57,230 nt of DNA from Chitinophagaceae bacterium (GCA_019247775.1 JAFBAN010000084.1:1-57230), one strand, 5' to 3'. Shown: positions 18,506-26,098, counted from the first letter of the stretch. A program made the numbers and translations. Notes: generated by a model not told the origin, from the letters alone.

Positions 18506-18578
18506 TTTTTTTACCGCAGGGACGCGGAGGCGCAGAGAAAAAAAATCATCCTAACTCCGCGACTCTGCGGTAAAAAAA
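18506..18578. repeat. CGCAGAGA-type palindrome, also a likely terminator
   Basis: Left arm 18506-18529 and right arm 18555-18578 pair over 24 positions with two mismatches and are bordered by A and T runs. The arms (ACCGCAGGGACGCGGAG, CTCCGCGACTCTGCGGT) belong to the same family as the element at 6860-6917. It begins at the stop codon of the DUF5103 gene and can form a rho-independent terminator on either strand. Confidence 0.7.
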
Positions 18579-18620
18579 ATGTCCGGAGAGGGAAACTTCC
18601 AACTAGGCAGAGATCATGTT

Positions 18621-18650
18621 TTGTCAATCCCCCCGATTCCCCTACTTTTG
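18621..18650 (+). promoter_or_regulatory. Promoter of the SRP RNA gene
   Basis: TTG at 18621-18623, 19 bases, then TACTTTTG at 18643-18650. This is an exact consensus promoter, and the RNA 5' stem begins five bases later. Confidence 0.8.
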
Positions 18651-18654
18651 CCGC

Positions 18655-18749
18655 GGCAGGTCTTACACGGCCAGCTCCTGCTGAACCTCCCCAGGGCAGG
18701 AATGCAGCAAGGATAAGCGGTTGTAGCGGTGCGATGTGAGTAGCCTGCC
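18655..18749 (+). ncRNA. ffs: Signal recognition particle RNA, small bacterial type
   Basis: The 95-base RNA begins GGCAGG and ends CCTGCC, which pair to close the molecule. The conserved domain IV region that binds Ffh contains GCTGAACCTCCCCAGG and AGGAATGCAGCAAGG. Where the usual apical hairpin is GCC-GGAA-GGC, this one is GCA-GGAA-TGC, so a C-G pair is replaced by A-T with pairing kept. It works with Ffh and FtsY to target nascent membrane proteins. A consensus promoter lies directly upstream and a T-run (18751-18758) follows. Confidence 0.9.
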
Positions 18750-18765
18750 ATTTTTTTTACCCCTC

Positions 18766-18788
18766 TGCCCCCTGAAGGGGGAGTTTTT
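18766..18788 (+). terminator. Hairpin terminator downstream of ffs
   Basis: CCCCCT (18768-18773) pairs with AGGGGG (18776-18781) and is followed by AGTTTTT. This CCCCCTGAAGGGGG sequence is a frequent intergenic element in Bacteroidota. Confidence 0.6.
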
Positions 18789-18835
18789 GGGTAAGCACTG
18801 TTTACTATCAATCGTCCCATCCGGGATTTACAAAC

Positions 18836-19486
18836 ATGAAATTCTTCATCGACACGGGCAACCTGGCCCAGATCAAAGAAGCCAACGATCTAGGTATTCT
18901 CGACGGTGTGACCACCAATCCCAGCCTGATGGCAAAGGAAGGCATCAAGGGTGAGGAAGCGATCGCCAAACATTATAAGACGATCTGCGAAATGGTAGAC
19001 GGCGATATCAGCGCCGAAGTATTGTCTACCGACTTTGCCACCATCGTGGAAGAAGGTAAAAAGCTGGCTGCGATCCATCCCAATATCGTGGTGAAAGTGC
19101 CGATGATCAAAGACGGCGTGAAAGCCATCAAATGGTTTACCGATAACGGCATCCGCACCAACTGTACCCTGGTATTTTCTGCAGGACAGGCGATCCTCGC
19201 GGCCAAGGCCGGCGCCAGTTATGTTTCGCCTTTTGTGGGCCGTATCGACGACAGCGGCTGGGATGGCATGCAACTGATCGGGCAGATCCGCCAGATTTAC
19301 GATATCCAGGGTTTTAAAACAGAGATACTCGCAGCTTCTATCCGCAGCGCGCTGCATATTATCCAGGCTGCCGAAATGGGCGCCGATGTATGCACCTGCC
19401 CGCTGGATTCCATACTGGGACTGCTGAAACATCCTTTGACCGATATCGGTCTCGCGAAATTTTTGGAAGACGCGAAGAAAATGTAA
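18836..19486 (+). CDS. fsa: Transaldolase-like fructose-6-phosphate aldolase
   Basis: A 216-residue TIM-barrel enzyme of the small transaldolase (TalC/FSA, MipB) group. The signatures are DGVTTNPSL (residues 23-31) and the Schiff-base lysine K87 in NIVVKVPMI. Members either transfer a dihydroxyacetone unit in the pentose phosphate pathway or act as fructose-6-phosphate aldolase; sequence alone does not separate these activities, so the symbol is provisional. It is 330 bases after the DUF5103 gene with ffs between, and is followed by a bidirectional-type hairpin. Confidence 0.88.
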   Translation: MKFFIDTGNLAQIKEANDLGILDGVTTNPSLMAKEGIKGEEAIAKHYKTICEMVDGDISAEVLSTDFATIVEEGKKLAAIHPNIVVKVPMIKDGVKAIKWFTDNGIRTNCTLVFSAGQAILAAKAGASYVSPFVGRIDDSGWDGMQLIGQIRQIYDIQGFKTEILAASIRSALHIIQAAEMGADVCTCPLDSILGLLKHPLTDIGLAKFLEDAKKM

Positions 19487-19505
19487 TGATTACGCAGAAT
19501 TTTTT

Positions 19506-19537
19506 AGAAGAACGCCGCTTGCGGCGTTCTTCTTTTT
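19506..19537 (+). terminator. Terminator between convergent aldolase and oxidoreductase genes
   Basis: A 13-bp perfect stem (19506-19518 with 19521-19533) with a two-base turn and a T-run. The complement gives an A-rich side on the other strand, so it may serve both genes. Confidence 0.8.
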
Positions 19538-19543
19538 GTAGGA

Positions 19544-20587
19544 TCAGAGATCGATCACGCATCTTTCTGCATTGCTCCGTACCGCCGCATCGATGATCTG
19601 CATTACCCGGATGCCATCGTCTGCCGTTACAGGCATGGGTTTGTTATTGCGCAGCGCCTGGTAAACGCCGTCGTAATAATCATAATAGTTGCCCTGCAGC
19701 GTTGGTATTTTTTCCCTGACCGTCTTTCCGGAAATTTCGGTGTGCAGCAGTCCCTGTTCTGTTTCACGTTCGGTGCCCCAGTCTTCCAGATTGGGTTTGC
19801 TGTTCCTGATGAGTTCGGCTTCCTGCACGTCGCCACGGCTTTTTAGAAAACTCCCTTTCCGGCCAAAAATGCTGTAAGCAGGCAAAGGCTCGCGAACCTG
19901 GTAGCCGGCTTTGAGACGAACACGGAGCGTAGGATAGTAGAGCAGGATCTCGAAATAATCGTCCACTTTGGAATTGGGCCGGGTAATACGCAGGTCGGCG
20001 AATACCGACACCGGCATACCGAACAGGCAAATGGACTGGTCGATCAGGTGCGGGCTCAGATCGTTCAGGATACCGGCGCCCGGGCCGGGGATCTCTTTAT
20101 GCGGTTTGGGGCTCAACTCATCCTTGAACCGATCGAAATGGATCTCGGCCTCTACGATCTCTCCCAATAAGCCCTGCTTTATGACCTTGGCAACGGTCTT
20201 GAAATCGCTGTCCCAGCGCCGATTCTGGAAAACGGAGAGTTTTAGTTTTTTCTGTTCCGCAAGTTTCTTCAGCGCGTAAGCTTCTTCAAGGGTGCTGGTG
20301 AATGCTTTTTCCACCACCAGGTGCTTGCCGGCTTCGAGGGCACGACGGGCATAGTCGAAATGGGTGGCGGTAGGTGTGTTTACAACTACCAGCTCAACGG
20401 CGGGATCGTTCAGCACTTCGTCTAACGAGCGATAGATCCGGGCTTCGGGGTAGAACCCGGCGGAGTCTGAGCGGGTGCGTTCCCAGATCCCATATAACTG
20501 AAAACCTTTATGTAGGTGAATAAACGGTGCGTGAAAGGCTTTTCCTGATAAGCCAAAGGATAAAACAGCAGTTTTGATCGGATCCAT
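19544..20587 (-). CDS. Gfo/Idh/MocA-family NAD(P)-dependent oxidoreductase
   Basis: A 347-residue protein with an N-terminal Rossmann fold (opening KTAVLSFGLSGKAFHAPF, nucleotide-binding glycines near residues 12-15) and the conserved EK pair in HLVVEKAFT (near residues 93-94). The C-terminal alpha/beta domain contains the substrate segment ILNDLSPHLIDQ, in which the D and H are usually catalytic. Family members oxidise or reduce sugars, inositols or related alcohols. The substrate is not predictable. There is no signal peptide, so it is expected to be cytoplasmic. Confidence 0.88.
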   Translation of the reverse strand: MDPIKTAVLSFGLSGKAFHAPFIHLHKGFQLYGIWERTRSDSAGFYPEARIYRSLDEVLNDPAVELVVVNTPTATHFDYARRALEAGKHLVVEKAFTSTLEEAYALKKLAEQKKLKLSVFQNRRWDSDFKTVAKVIKQGLLGEIVEAEIHFDRFKDELSPKPHKEIPGPGAGILNDLSPHLIDQSICLFGMPVSVFADLRITRPNSKVDDYFEILLYYPTLRVRLKAGYQVREPLPAYSIFGRKGSFLKSRGDVQEAELIRNSKPNLEDWGTERETEQGLLHTEISGKTVREKIPTLQGNYYDYYDGVYQALRNNKPMPVTADDGIRVMQIIDAAVRSNAERCVIDL

Positions 20588-20759
20588 TTAGTTGCGGGGG
20601 TTAGTAGGACTAAAAATAGCAAAAACCGCCGGAAAATGCTAATGGGGACCCTGCATGCCAGTTATGAACATCCGGGTTTCCGTTATCAGGGGCTATTGTA
20701 AATGTAAATAGTGGGCTTTATCTTGTTCTGGTACCCAATTACACACCAAAACGATTGCT

Positions 20760-21191
20760 ATGAACACACAAAAATTCCTGGTCTCCGGGATCGTAGGCGC
20801 CATTGTATCTTTTTTTGCCGGCTATCTTATCTACGGCACTTTGCTGATGGATTTTTTCAAACACAATACAGGCTCCGCCACCGGGGTTCCGAGAGAGATG
20901 TCGGAAATTATCTGGTGGTCGCTGATCGTGGCCAATCTCTGCTGGGGATTGCTGTATTCTTATATTCTCAACCGTGCCGGCGCCAATTCGCTGGGGGCGG
21001 GTGCAGGTACAGGCTTCGTGATCGGCCTGCTCTTCACTGCCGCAGCTGATCTTACCATGTATGCCACTTCCAATGTTTCGAACTCTACCGGAACGTTCGC
21101 AGATATTGCCTGCGGCGCCGTAATGGGCCTGATCGTTGGCGCTGCCGTAGGACTCACCAACGGCATGCAGGCGAAGAAAGCGGCTGCCTAA
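20760..21191 (+). CDS. Four-helix membrane protein of unknown function
   Basis: A 143-residue protein with four hydrophobic helices (about residues 8-30, 50-70, 78-98 and 112-132), several small-residue patches (LGAGAGTGFVIGLLF, GAVMGLIVGAAVG) and short polar loops. It does not show a catalytic motif. It may relate to DUF1761-type membrane proteins, but I cannot confirm this. It is flanked by its own terminator and is convergent with the following lipoprotein genes. Confidence 0.65.
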   Translation: MNTQKFLVSGIVGAIVSFFAGYLIYGTLLMDFFKHNTGSATGVPREMSEIIWWSLIVANLCWGLLYSYILNRAGANSLGAGAGTGFVIGLLFTAAADLTMYATSNVSNSTGTFADIACGAVMGLIVGAAVGLTNGMQAKKAAA

Positions 21192-21217
21192 GCTGAACTT
21201 ATTTATCAGCACCAAAC

Positions 21218-21244
21218 GAAAAAGCGGCCATCGGCCGCTTTTTC
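21218..21244. terminator. Bidirectional hairpin terminator
   Basis: A 12-bp perfect stem (21218-21229 with 21233-21244) with a three-base loop has A and T runs at its base on both sides. It separates convergent genes ending at 21191 and 21264. Confidence 0.8.
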
Positions 21245-21263
21245 TATAATTGAGGCAAAGAAA

Positions 21264-21695
21264 CTATTCGATCACCCGGGTCCAGGTCTGCACCAGGGGA
21301 GTTCCGTCGGTAGCGCCGGCGGCGAGCTTGATCTGGTCGGCATTGAGTACTGTGATCGTTGCAGGCATATAGGCCGTCCGGTTTTCGGGCCTGAGCACCT
21401 GTACCGAAATGGAGCTGCCATCCGCGCTGATCTGTTTCCAGAGTGCCTGACCGGGTTTGATGCCATCCTGCGGATCGGATTTATCCACCACTACTGCGTT
21501 GCTGGCGATCGCCGATACATCGATGGTGGCGCCTACCAGGTTTTTGCCGGTATTGGCAGATTCGAGTTTCCAGCGGCCATTGAGGGTAAAACTATTGTTG
21601 AAATTGCCGGGGATGGCTTTTATGACATTGCAGCTCACGAGTAAGAACACAACGAATAAAAAATCGGTTATTCCACTATCGGTTATCTTCTTCAT
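21264..21695 (-). CDS. Small lipoprotein, paralogue of its upstream neighbour
   Basis: A 143-residue predicted lipoprotein: a signal with lipobox LVSC (cysteine near residue 22). After it comes NNSFTLNGRW, then alternating beta-type sequence and the ending LVQTWTRVIE. The neighbour at 21786-22235 has SSFSLNGNW, a shared LxGxTI segment, the pattern P-A-x-I-x-x-L-x-A-D-x-x-K-L and LVQTWRR, so they are tandem duplicates. The layout suggests a META/lipocalin-like small beta barrel, but no family is identified with certainty. Confidence 0.68.
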   Translation of the reverse strand: MKKITDSGITDFLFVVFLLVSCNVIKAIPGNFNNSFTLNGRWKLESANTGKNLVGATIDVSAIASNAVVVDKSDPQDGIKPGQALWKQISADGSSISVQVLRPENRTAYMPATITVLNADQIKLAAGATDGTPLVQTWTRVIE

Positions 21696-21785
21696 GTCTG
21701 AGCTGTTTGCATTTATCGGACTGCATAGTTACTTTGTTTTCCTGCGATAATCATTGCAGCTTTGCCGTAAAAAATTGCATTATTC

Positions 21786-22235
21786 TCACTTCCGGGCGGG
21801 GCCCACAGAAAGGGCGGCCGCCCGCCGCCAGGTCTGAACCAGCTCTTTGCCGGAACGGGTAGAACCGGACAGTTTCAGCGAGTCGGCTGTGAGTATAAGG
21901 ATCGATGCCGGCCGGTACTCCAGCGAACTGATACAGCTATTGCATAAATTATTCAGCGTAAATCCGGCGCTTACACTTACGATGTCTTTCCAGATAATAT
22001 CGTTGGGCCGAACGCAGTAGGCATTGTTGACGAGCGTGGAAACAACTGCATAACCATCCGCATCCAGCGGGGTAACAGTAATGGTGGAGCCGAGCAGCGC
22101 ATCATCATCCGTGGTGGTTACCATGGTCCAGTTGCCGTTAAGCGAAAAACTCGAATGCGGAACACGCTTGAACAGACCGCAGCCCATTGCCAGCACAACT
22201 GCGAATGTTGCTGCCAATGCTATTCTTTTTTTCAT
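21786..22235 (-). CDS. Small lipoprotein, paralogue of its downstream neighbour
   Basis: A 149-residue predicted lipoprotein beginning at the ATG at 22235 (MKKRIALAATFAVVLAMGC; lipobox AMGC, cysteine at residue 19). An upstream in-frame ATG at 22310 would add 25 residues before the signal and is less likely. The mature part has SSFSLNGNW near residue 28 and ends in a polar tail. It contains three extra cysteines in the middle (around CVRP and CNSC), absent from its paralogue. The function is unknown. Confidence 0.66.
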   Translation of the reverse strand: MKKRIALAATFAVVLAMGCGLFKRVPHSSFSLNGNWTMVTTTDDDALLGSTITVTPLDADGYAVVSTLVNNAYCVRPNDIIWKDIVSVSAGFTLNNLCNSCISSLEYRPASILILTADSLKLSGSTRSGKELVQTWRRAAALSVGPARK

Positions 22236-22354
22236 ACAACTGTTTGTCTGCTGCATAGTTATTGTTTTGTCTGCATTAATGCATTGCAGTGTTCGTAGAA
22301 ATACTTGCAAAATTTACTGTTGATCAATGCCTTAACATTCTATTTACAGTTTTA

Positions 22355-22385
22355 TTTGTTTTATAATGCATCGCGTAGTAATTTT
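22355..22385 (+). promoter_or_regulatory. Consensus promoter of the 63-residue small gene
   Basis: TTG at 22355-22357, 20 bases, then TAATTTTG at 22378-22385: an exact TTG-N20-TAnnTTTG promoter. The predicted transcript start is near 22390, giving a leader of about 130 bases before the ATG at 22519. Confidence 0.72.
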
Positions 22386-22403
22386 GCACCCTGAAAAGAG
22401 CGA

Positions 22404-22415
22404 AGTATACGTATA
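22404..22415. promoter_or_regulatory. Perfect 12-bp palindrome in the leader of the small gene
   Basis: GTATACGTATAC is its own reverse complement and lies about 15-25 bases downstream of the predicted transcription start. It could be an operator or the stem of a leader hairpin. The rest of the leader contains a possible 8-codon reading frame from 22418. Confidence 0.35.
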
Positions 22416-22518
22416 CGCATGAATCTCACGGGTGATTTGATCTGAAGTCCTCTTCTAACGGTTGAAATTGGTTCTCCCTGATTCGCTCAACATTTATTAA
22501 CGTAAAAATGGAAATATT

Positions 22519-22710
22519 ATGAAGAATAATGTCATGCCTTCTATTGTCCAGATCGAAGCAAATACGCTTCAGCAACTGGTTCAGGAAGTAAAAGAAACTG
22601 TAGCAACAGACGTAAAAACATCAAAACAACCGGTTTTCGGCGCAGTCGATCTCTGGAATGTAAACCGGAAAAAGAAAACGGCGCGGCTGGCGTCTTACCG
22701 GAACTTTTAA
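22519..22710 (+). CDS. Small basic-tailed protein of unknown function
   Basis: A 63-residue protein. The N-terminal half has hydrophobic residues at helical spacing (IVQIEANTLQQLVQEVKETV); the C-terminal half has the motif FGAVDLWNVNRKKKTARL with a cluster of lysines and arginines. Similar small proteins with a DLWN-(I/V)-xR tail occur in related genomes as hypotheticals. It is the only gene between two convergent groups, has its own strong promoter and is followed by a long palindrome. The basic tail could bind nucleic acid; that is inference. Confidence 0.6.
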   Translation: MKNNVMPSIVQIEANTLQQLVQEVKETVATDVKTSKQPVFGAVDLWNVNRKKKTARLASYRNF

Positions 22711-22720
22711 TTCGAGCTGA

Positions 22721-22797
22721 GATTGCAGATTTTGGAATTTTGGAATTGGGAAATTACAATTCCGAAATTTCGAAATTCCAAAATCTCATCTGCAATC
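22721..22797. repeat. AT-rich nested palindrome
   Basis: An outer 9-bp stem (22721-22729 with 22789-22797) encloses an inner TTTTGGAATT / AATTCCAAAA stem. The TTTTGGAATTGGGAAATT motif recurs at 26209-26220/26354-26365 and 57088-57122, so this is one copy of a dispersed intergenic element. It lies between two convergent genes and may end transcription from both sides. Confidence 0.6.
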
Positions 22798-22802
22798 GCA
22801 AC

Positions 22803-23351
22803 TTACAGTAGAACTTTCCTCAGGATCACCATCCCCCGGTATTCTTCCTTCATTACGGGGAAAGGAAGTGTGAGGGTTCCATATTCGGTGTACCCCATTT
22901 TGTGATAGAATGCAAGCGCCTCTGCGCTGCTGTCCATCGCTTTCAGGAAGATCCGGTCCTGGCCATGCAGGCGGGCGATCTGTTCGCTGAACAGCATCAG
23001 TTGTTTTCCTATGCCTTTGCCCGCGGCTTTGCGGTGCAGGTAAATGCGCTCGATCTCGAGTGATGGGTTGTATTCCGCGTCTTCCGGATACAGATGTAAT
23101 TTCAGTTTCAGATAACCTACGGGTTCTTCCTGCTCATAAACGAGGTAATGAAAATTATTGGGATCTGCCAGTTCTGCCCGGATCTTTTCCTCCGCGTAAG
23201 CGTATTCATTCATATACCAGTCCGCGCCACCCGGCAGCCAGAGATGCAGGTAATATTCACGGTAGATGTCTTTGGCAAGTGAAGACAGCAGGGCGGCCTG
23301 GTTGATATCGATAGCTTCTATCCGCAGAAATTTATTTTTGGATCCATTCAA
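22803..23351 (-). CDS. GNAT-family N-acetyltransferase
   Basis: A protein of about 182 residues in the GCN5-related acetyltransferase fold. The acetyl-CoA binding segment is IYLHRKAAGKGIGKQLM (R/Q-x-x-G-x-G/A pattern), preceded by a beta strand with SLEIERI and followed by ALAFYHKMGYTEYG. It transfers an acetyl group from acetyl-CoA to an unknown acceptor. No ATG gives a sensible N-terminus. The TTG at 23351 is used here and overlaps the thioesterase end by 20 bases; a CTG at 23327 is the alternative. The start is therefore uncertain although the body is clear. Confidence 0.78.
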   Translation of the reverse strand: MNGSKNKFLRIEAIDINQAALLSSLAKDIYREYYLHLWLPGGADWYMNEYAYAEEKIRAELADPNNFHYLVYEQEEPVGYLKLKLHLYPEDAEYNPSLEIERIYLHRKAAGKGIGKQLMLFSEQIARLHGQDRIFLKAMDSSAEALAFYHKMGYTEYGTLTLPFPVMKEEYRGMVILRKVLL

Positions 23352-23772
23352 ACTGCGCCGAGCGCGGGATATCCTCGAATGCCTGGCGGAATGAATCGGG
23401 CAAAGCTGCGAGCTTACGCAGGCGCGTGTCCATCCAGGCGCCATCCACGGTTATTACCGCGCACAATGTATCCCCACCGCGCCAGATCTCATGCACCATT
23501 GTCCAGCGGCCTGCATCCGGCGTACTTTTCAACAACTGTACGCTGATCGTCAGTTCGTCCGTATACCTGATCTCTTTTTTGAAAACACATTCTTCCCGGA
23601 ACAGGATAGGGCCCAGCTGGTGCTGCAGCATGGCGGCAGGGGTAAGCCCGCAATCGGTCATCAGCGATATCCTGGCAAAAGCGCCCCAGTCGTAATACAC
23701 GGAATGCCGTACATGAAAATTCGGATCGAGATCGCTCCATCTCACCTGGATGCTTTTGTTGTAACTGGTCAT
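23332..23772 (-). CDS. Acyl-CoA thioesterase, 4-hydroxybenzoyl-CoA thioesterase type
   Basis: A 146-residue hotdog-fold protein. The ATG at 23772 (MTSYNKSIQVRWSDLDPN) puts the conserved RWSDLDPNFHVRHSVYYDW segment at its usual position near the N-terminus; the D of SDLDPN is the usual catalytic residue. Earlier in-frame starts run into the upstream palindrome. It hydrolyses an acyl-CoA thioester of unknown chain. The C-terminus overlaps or adjoins the acetyltransferase gene, so the two are probably co-translated. Confidence 0.8.
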   Translation of the reverse strand: MTSYNKSIQVRWSDLDPNFHVRHSVYYDWGAFARISLMTDCGLTPAAMLQHQLGPILFREECVFKKEIRYTDELTISVQLLKSTPDAGRWTMVHEIWRGGDTLCAVITVDGAWMDTRLRKLAALPDSFRQAFEDIPRSAQFEWIQK

Positions 23773-23847
23773 GAGAAGATTTCTGGAGCGAAAATACGGG
23801 AATGAATCTCGAATACGGAAGATTGCATTTCGAAGGGAGAAGGATTT

Positions 23848-23935
23848 ACCGCCAGGGCGCTGGGACGCGGGGGTACGCAATGAATTTGAATGCGCTATCC
23901 TTGCGGAACTTCGCGTACCCGGCGCCTTCGCGGTG
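23848..23935. repeat. CGCAGAGA-family long palindrome with a bulge
   Basis: ACCGC at 23848-23852 pairs with GCGGT at 23931-23935, and GGTACGC with GCGTACC nearer the centre; about nine unpaired bases form a bulge on the left arm. It has the same ends (ACCGC...GCGGT) as the elements at 6860 and 18506. It lies between the end of tolC-like and the thioesterase start. Confidence 0.5.
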
Positions 23936-23952
23936 AAATTAAATATTTGTTA

Positions 23953-25371
23953 CTACCATAACTGTTTTCCCTGGTAAAAGTCCAGCACCTTGGAGCGGAG
24001 CAGGTAATCATATCTTGCAGCGATAAGGTTGGAAGTGGCGCGGTCCAGGTTGTTCTTGGCGATCGTGTACTCCACAGAGGTATTCACGCCCGCATTGAAA
24101 CGTACTTCAGCGGCTTTGAAAGAGCGGGTGAACTCTTCCACCTGCCTTGACAGTGCCTGGTAACGTTCGAACGCACTGTTCATGTTTACATAAGCCTGGT
24201 CAACCGCCTGGCGTACCTGGGTCTTTACCGTCTGCGCTTCGAAGCCGGTACGGTTTTCCAGGATCTGCGCCTGTTTTATCCGGCTCTTTGCCAGCAATCC
24301 ATTCAGGATAGGGAACTGGATGCCGATACTGAGCGATGAGTTGAAATTATTTCTCCACTGGTCCAGGTACGAGATCTTCTGGCTTCGGTATACGCTCTGC
24401 GGTTCGAACACAGGCACTTTGCTTCCGCTGATGGTAACATAACTATTGGTGGCCACATCGGAAACGCCGAGCAGGTCCTGCCGGCTCGCCACGCTGGAAT
24501 AATTGGTACCCAGGCCTCCGTTGAAACTGAGCGTAGGCAAACGCTGACCTTTCGCTGCAAGCACCCTTTTCTGCGCACTCAGGTTGCGTAGTTCCGCCGC
24601 TTTTACGATAGCTAGTTGCTGGGTGGCTGTGGCATAGATATTATCGGGGGTGCCATCGTAAAGAACGGGGGCATCCTGTGCATTGATCGGTTCGAGCTGC
24701 ACGGCGGCGTTGTAGGGAACATTCATTAACTGCGCAAGGGTAAGTTTGGCGGTTTCCACCGTGTTGCGGATATTGATCACAGAGAGCTCATCACTTGCAA
24801 GCTGACCTTTCAGATCGTAGAGCACGGAAGGAGCGATGGCCCCATTGTTGTTGAGGATATCGAGCCGGGCCACCTGGTTGCGTGTTACTTCTACCTGGTT
24901 GCGGGCTATCGTCAGTTGTTCCTGGCCGCTCAATACCTGCAGGTATGCAAGGATCACATTGATGGTGATATTCTCTTTGGCCTGCTGCCAGTCCATCTGG
25001 CTGGCTTTATAACTGAGTTCAGACTGTTTGATATTATTTCTCACCGAAGAACCATTCCAGATGGTAACGCTGGTATTGATATCGTAGTTGGCAAAATTGA
25101 TCTGCTGCGTTACATAGCTGTTGGTGAACGGATCGATACTGCGGCCCTGGTTCAGCCCATGGTAGATGCTGCCGGCGATAAACGGAAGCTGGTTGCCCTT
25201 CGCCTGTTCGTAGTTCACTTTATCAGACTGGCTCTGGTACTCGGCCTGCCGCACCTGCAGGTTGTTGTTGATGGCCGTTTCCACGCATTGTTTCAGGGTC
25301 AGTTGTTGGGCAATAGCGGTTTGTGCTGTAAGCGCCAGCAGGCAGGCGATAATGGTTCTCACGTTGTTCAT
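23953..25371 (-). CDS. TolC-family outer membrane efflux protein
   Basis: A 472-residue protein with a signal peptide (cleavage expected after residue 21, TAIA before QQL). The mature part opens LTLKQCVETAINNNLQVRQAE, the first long helix typical of the TolC/OprM family, and repeats a helix-strand pattern twice. Family proteins trimerise to form a channel from the periplasm to the outside. It is 16 bases downstream of the ABC ATPase and likely on the same message. No MacA/HlyD-type adaptor gene is between them or elsewhere in the window, although TolC normally needs one to contact an inner-membrane pump. Confidence 0.9.
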   Translation of the reverse strand: MNNVRTIIACLLALTAQTAIAQQLTLKQCVETAINNNLQVRQAEYQSQSDKVNYEQAKGNQLPFIAGSIYHGLNQGRSIDPFTNSYVTQQINFANYDINTSVTIWNGSSVRNNIKQSELSYKASQMDWQQAKENITINVILAYLQVLSGQEQLTIARNQVEVTRNQVARLDILNNNGAIAPSVLYDLKGQLASDELSVINIRNTVETAKLTLAQLMNVPYNAAVQLEPINAQDAPVLYDGTPDNIYATATQQLAIVKAAELRNLSAQKRVLAAKGQRLPTLSFNGGLGTNYSSVASRQDLLGVSDVATNSYVTISGSKVPVFEPQSVYRSQKISYLDQWRNNFNSSLSIGIQFPILNGLLAKSRIKQAQILENRTGFEAQTVKTQVRQAVDQAYVNMNSAFERYQALSRQVEEFTRSFKAAEVRFNAGVNTSVEYTIAKNNLDRATSNLIAARYDYLLRSKVLDFYQGKQLW

Positions 25372-25387
25372 TGTTTGATACAGTCAG

Positions 25388-26056
25388 TTATTTTTTTTCG
25401 ATCCGTCCGTCCAGCAGGTGAATGATCTGCTGACCATAAGCTGCATTTTTTTCCGAATGGGTTACCTGGATGATGGTGACCCCGTCTTCTGCATTGATCT
25501 TTTTAAACAGTTCCATGATGTCTTCACCCTGCTTCGAATTCAGGTTACCGGTGGGCTCATCTGCCAGCAATAATTTTGGTTTGGCCACCAGCGCCCGTGC
25601 AATACCCACCAGTTGCTGCTGCCCGCCCGAGAGCTGTGAAGGGAACAGGTCTTTCTTGCCCACGATCTGGAACCGGTCCAGGATATCGGCCACGATCGCC
25701 TGCCGCTCGGAACTTTTAATGCTTTGGTACAGTAGGGGCGTTTCAATATTCTCATATACTGTCAGTTCGTCGATCAGGTGGTAAGCCTGGAAAACGAAAC
25801 CGATGTTCTGTTTGTAGAGTTCAGAACGCTGTTTGTCTTTGATCTTGTACACGTCCTGCCCCAGAAACCGGTAGCTGCCCTCAGAAGGCTCGTCGAGCAT
25901 GCCGATGATGTTCAGCAAGGTGGATTTACCCGAGCCGGAAGGCCCCATGATGGAGATGAAAGCGCCCTCGTTTACGGTGAGGTTGATGTCTTTAAGGATA
26001 AACATGCGGTTATTGCCGCTGTTATGCCATTTGTAGATTTTCTGCAGTTCGATCAT
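25388..26056 (-). CDS. MacB/LolD-type ABC transporter ATP-binding protein
   Basis: A 222-residue ATPase with all the standard elements: Walker A GPSGSGKST (residues 38-46), Q-loop glutamine Q90, signature LSGGQQQ (142-148), Walker B LLLADEP (162-168) and switch histidine H200. The residue after the signature is Leu where MacB/LolD relatives usually have Arg (QQQ-L-V). It is the only complete ATPase in the window and lies downstream of twelve permeases, so it probably powers one or more of them from the cytoplasmic side. A sigma-54-like promoter directly upstream suggests that it and tolC can be transcribed separately from the permease array. Confidence 0.92.
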   Translation of the reverse strand: MIELQKIYKWHNSGNNRMFILKDINLTVNEGAFISIMGPSGSGKSTLLNIIGMLDEPSEGSYRFLGQDVYKIKDKQRSELYKQNIGFVFQAYHLIDELTVYENIETPLLYQSIKSSERQAIVADILDRFQIVGKKDLFPSQLSGGQQQLVGIARALVAKPKLLLADEPTGNLNSKQGEDIMELFKKINAEDGVTIIQVTHSEKNAAYGQQIIHLLDGRIEKK

Positions 26057-26082
26057 AAGTGTCAGTTAACCGGTTTGGTTTT

Positions 26083-26098
26083 GCCAAATGCTGTGCCA
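26083..26098 (-). promoter_or_regulatory. Sigma-54-like (-24/-12) promoter upstream of the ATPase gene
   Basis: On the minus strand the sequence is TGGCACAGCATTTGGC. It matches the consensus TGGCAC-N5-TTGC-W except for G in place of C in the -12 element. The predicted transcript start is near 26073, about 17 bases before the ATG at 26056. Confidence 0.5.
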
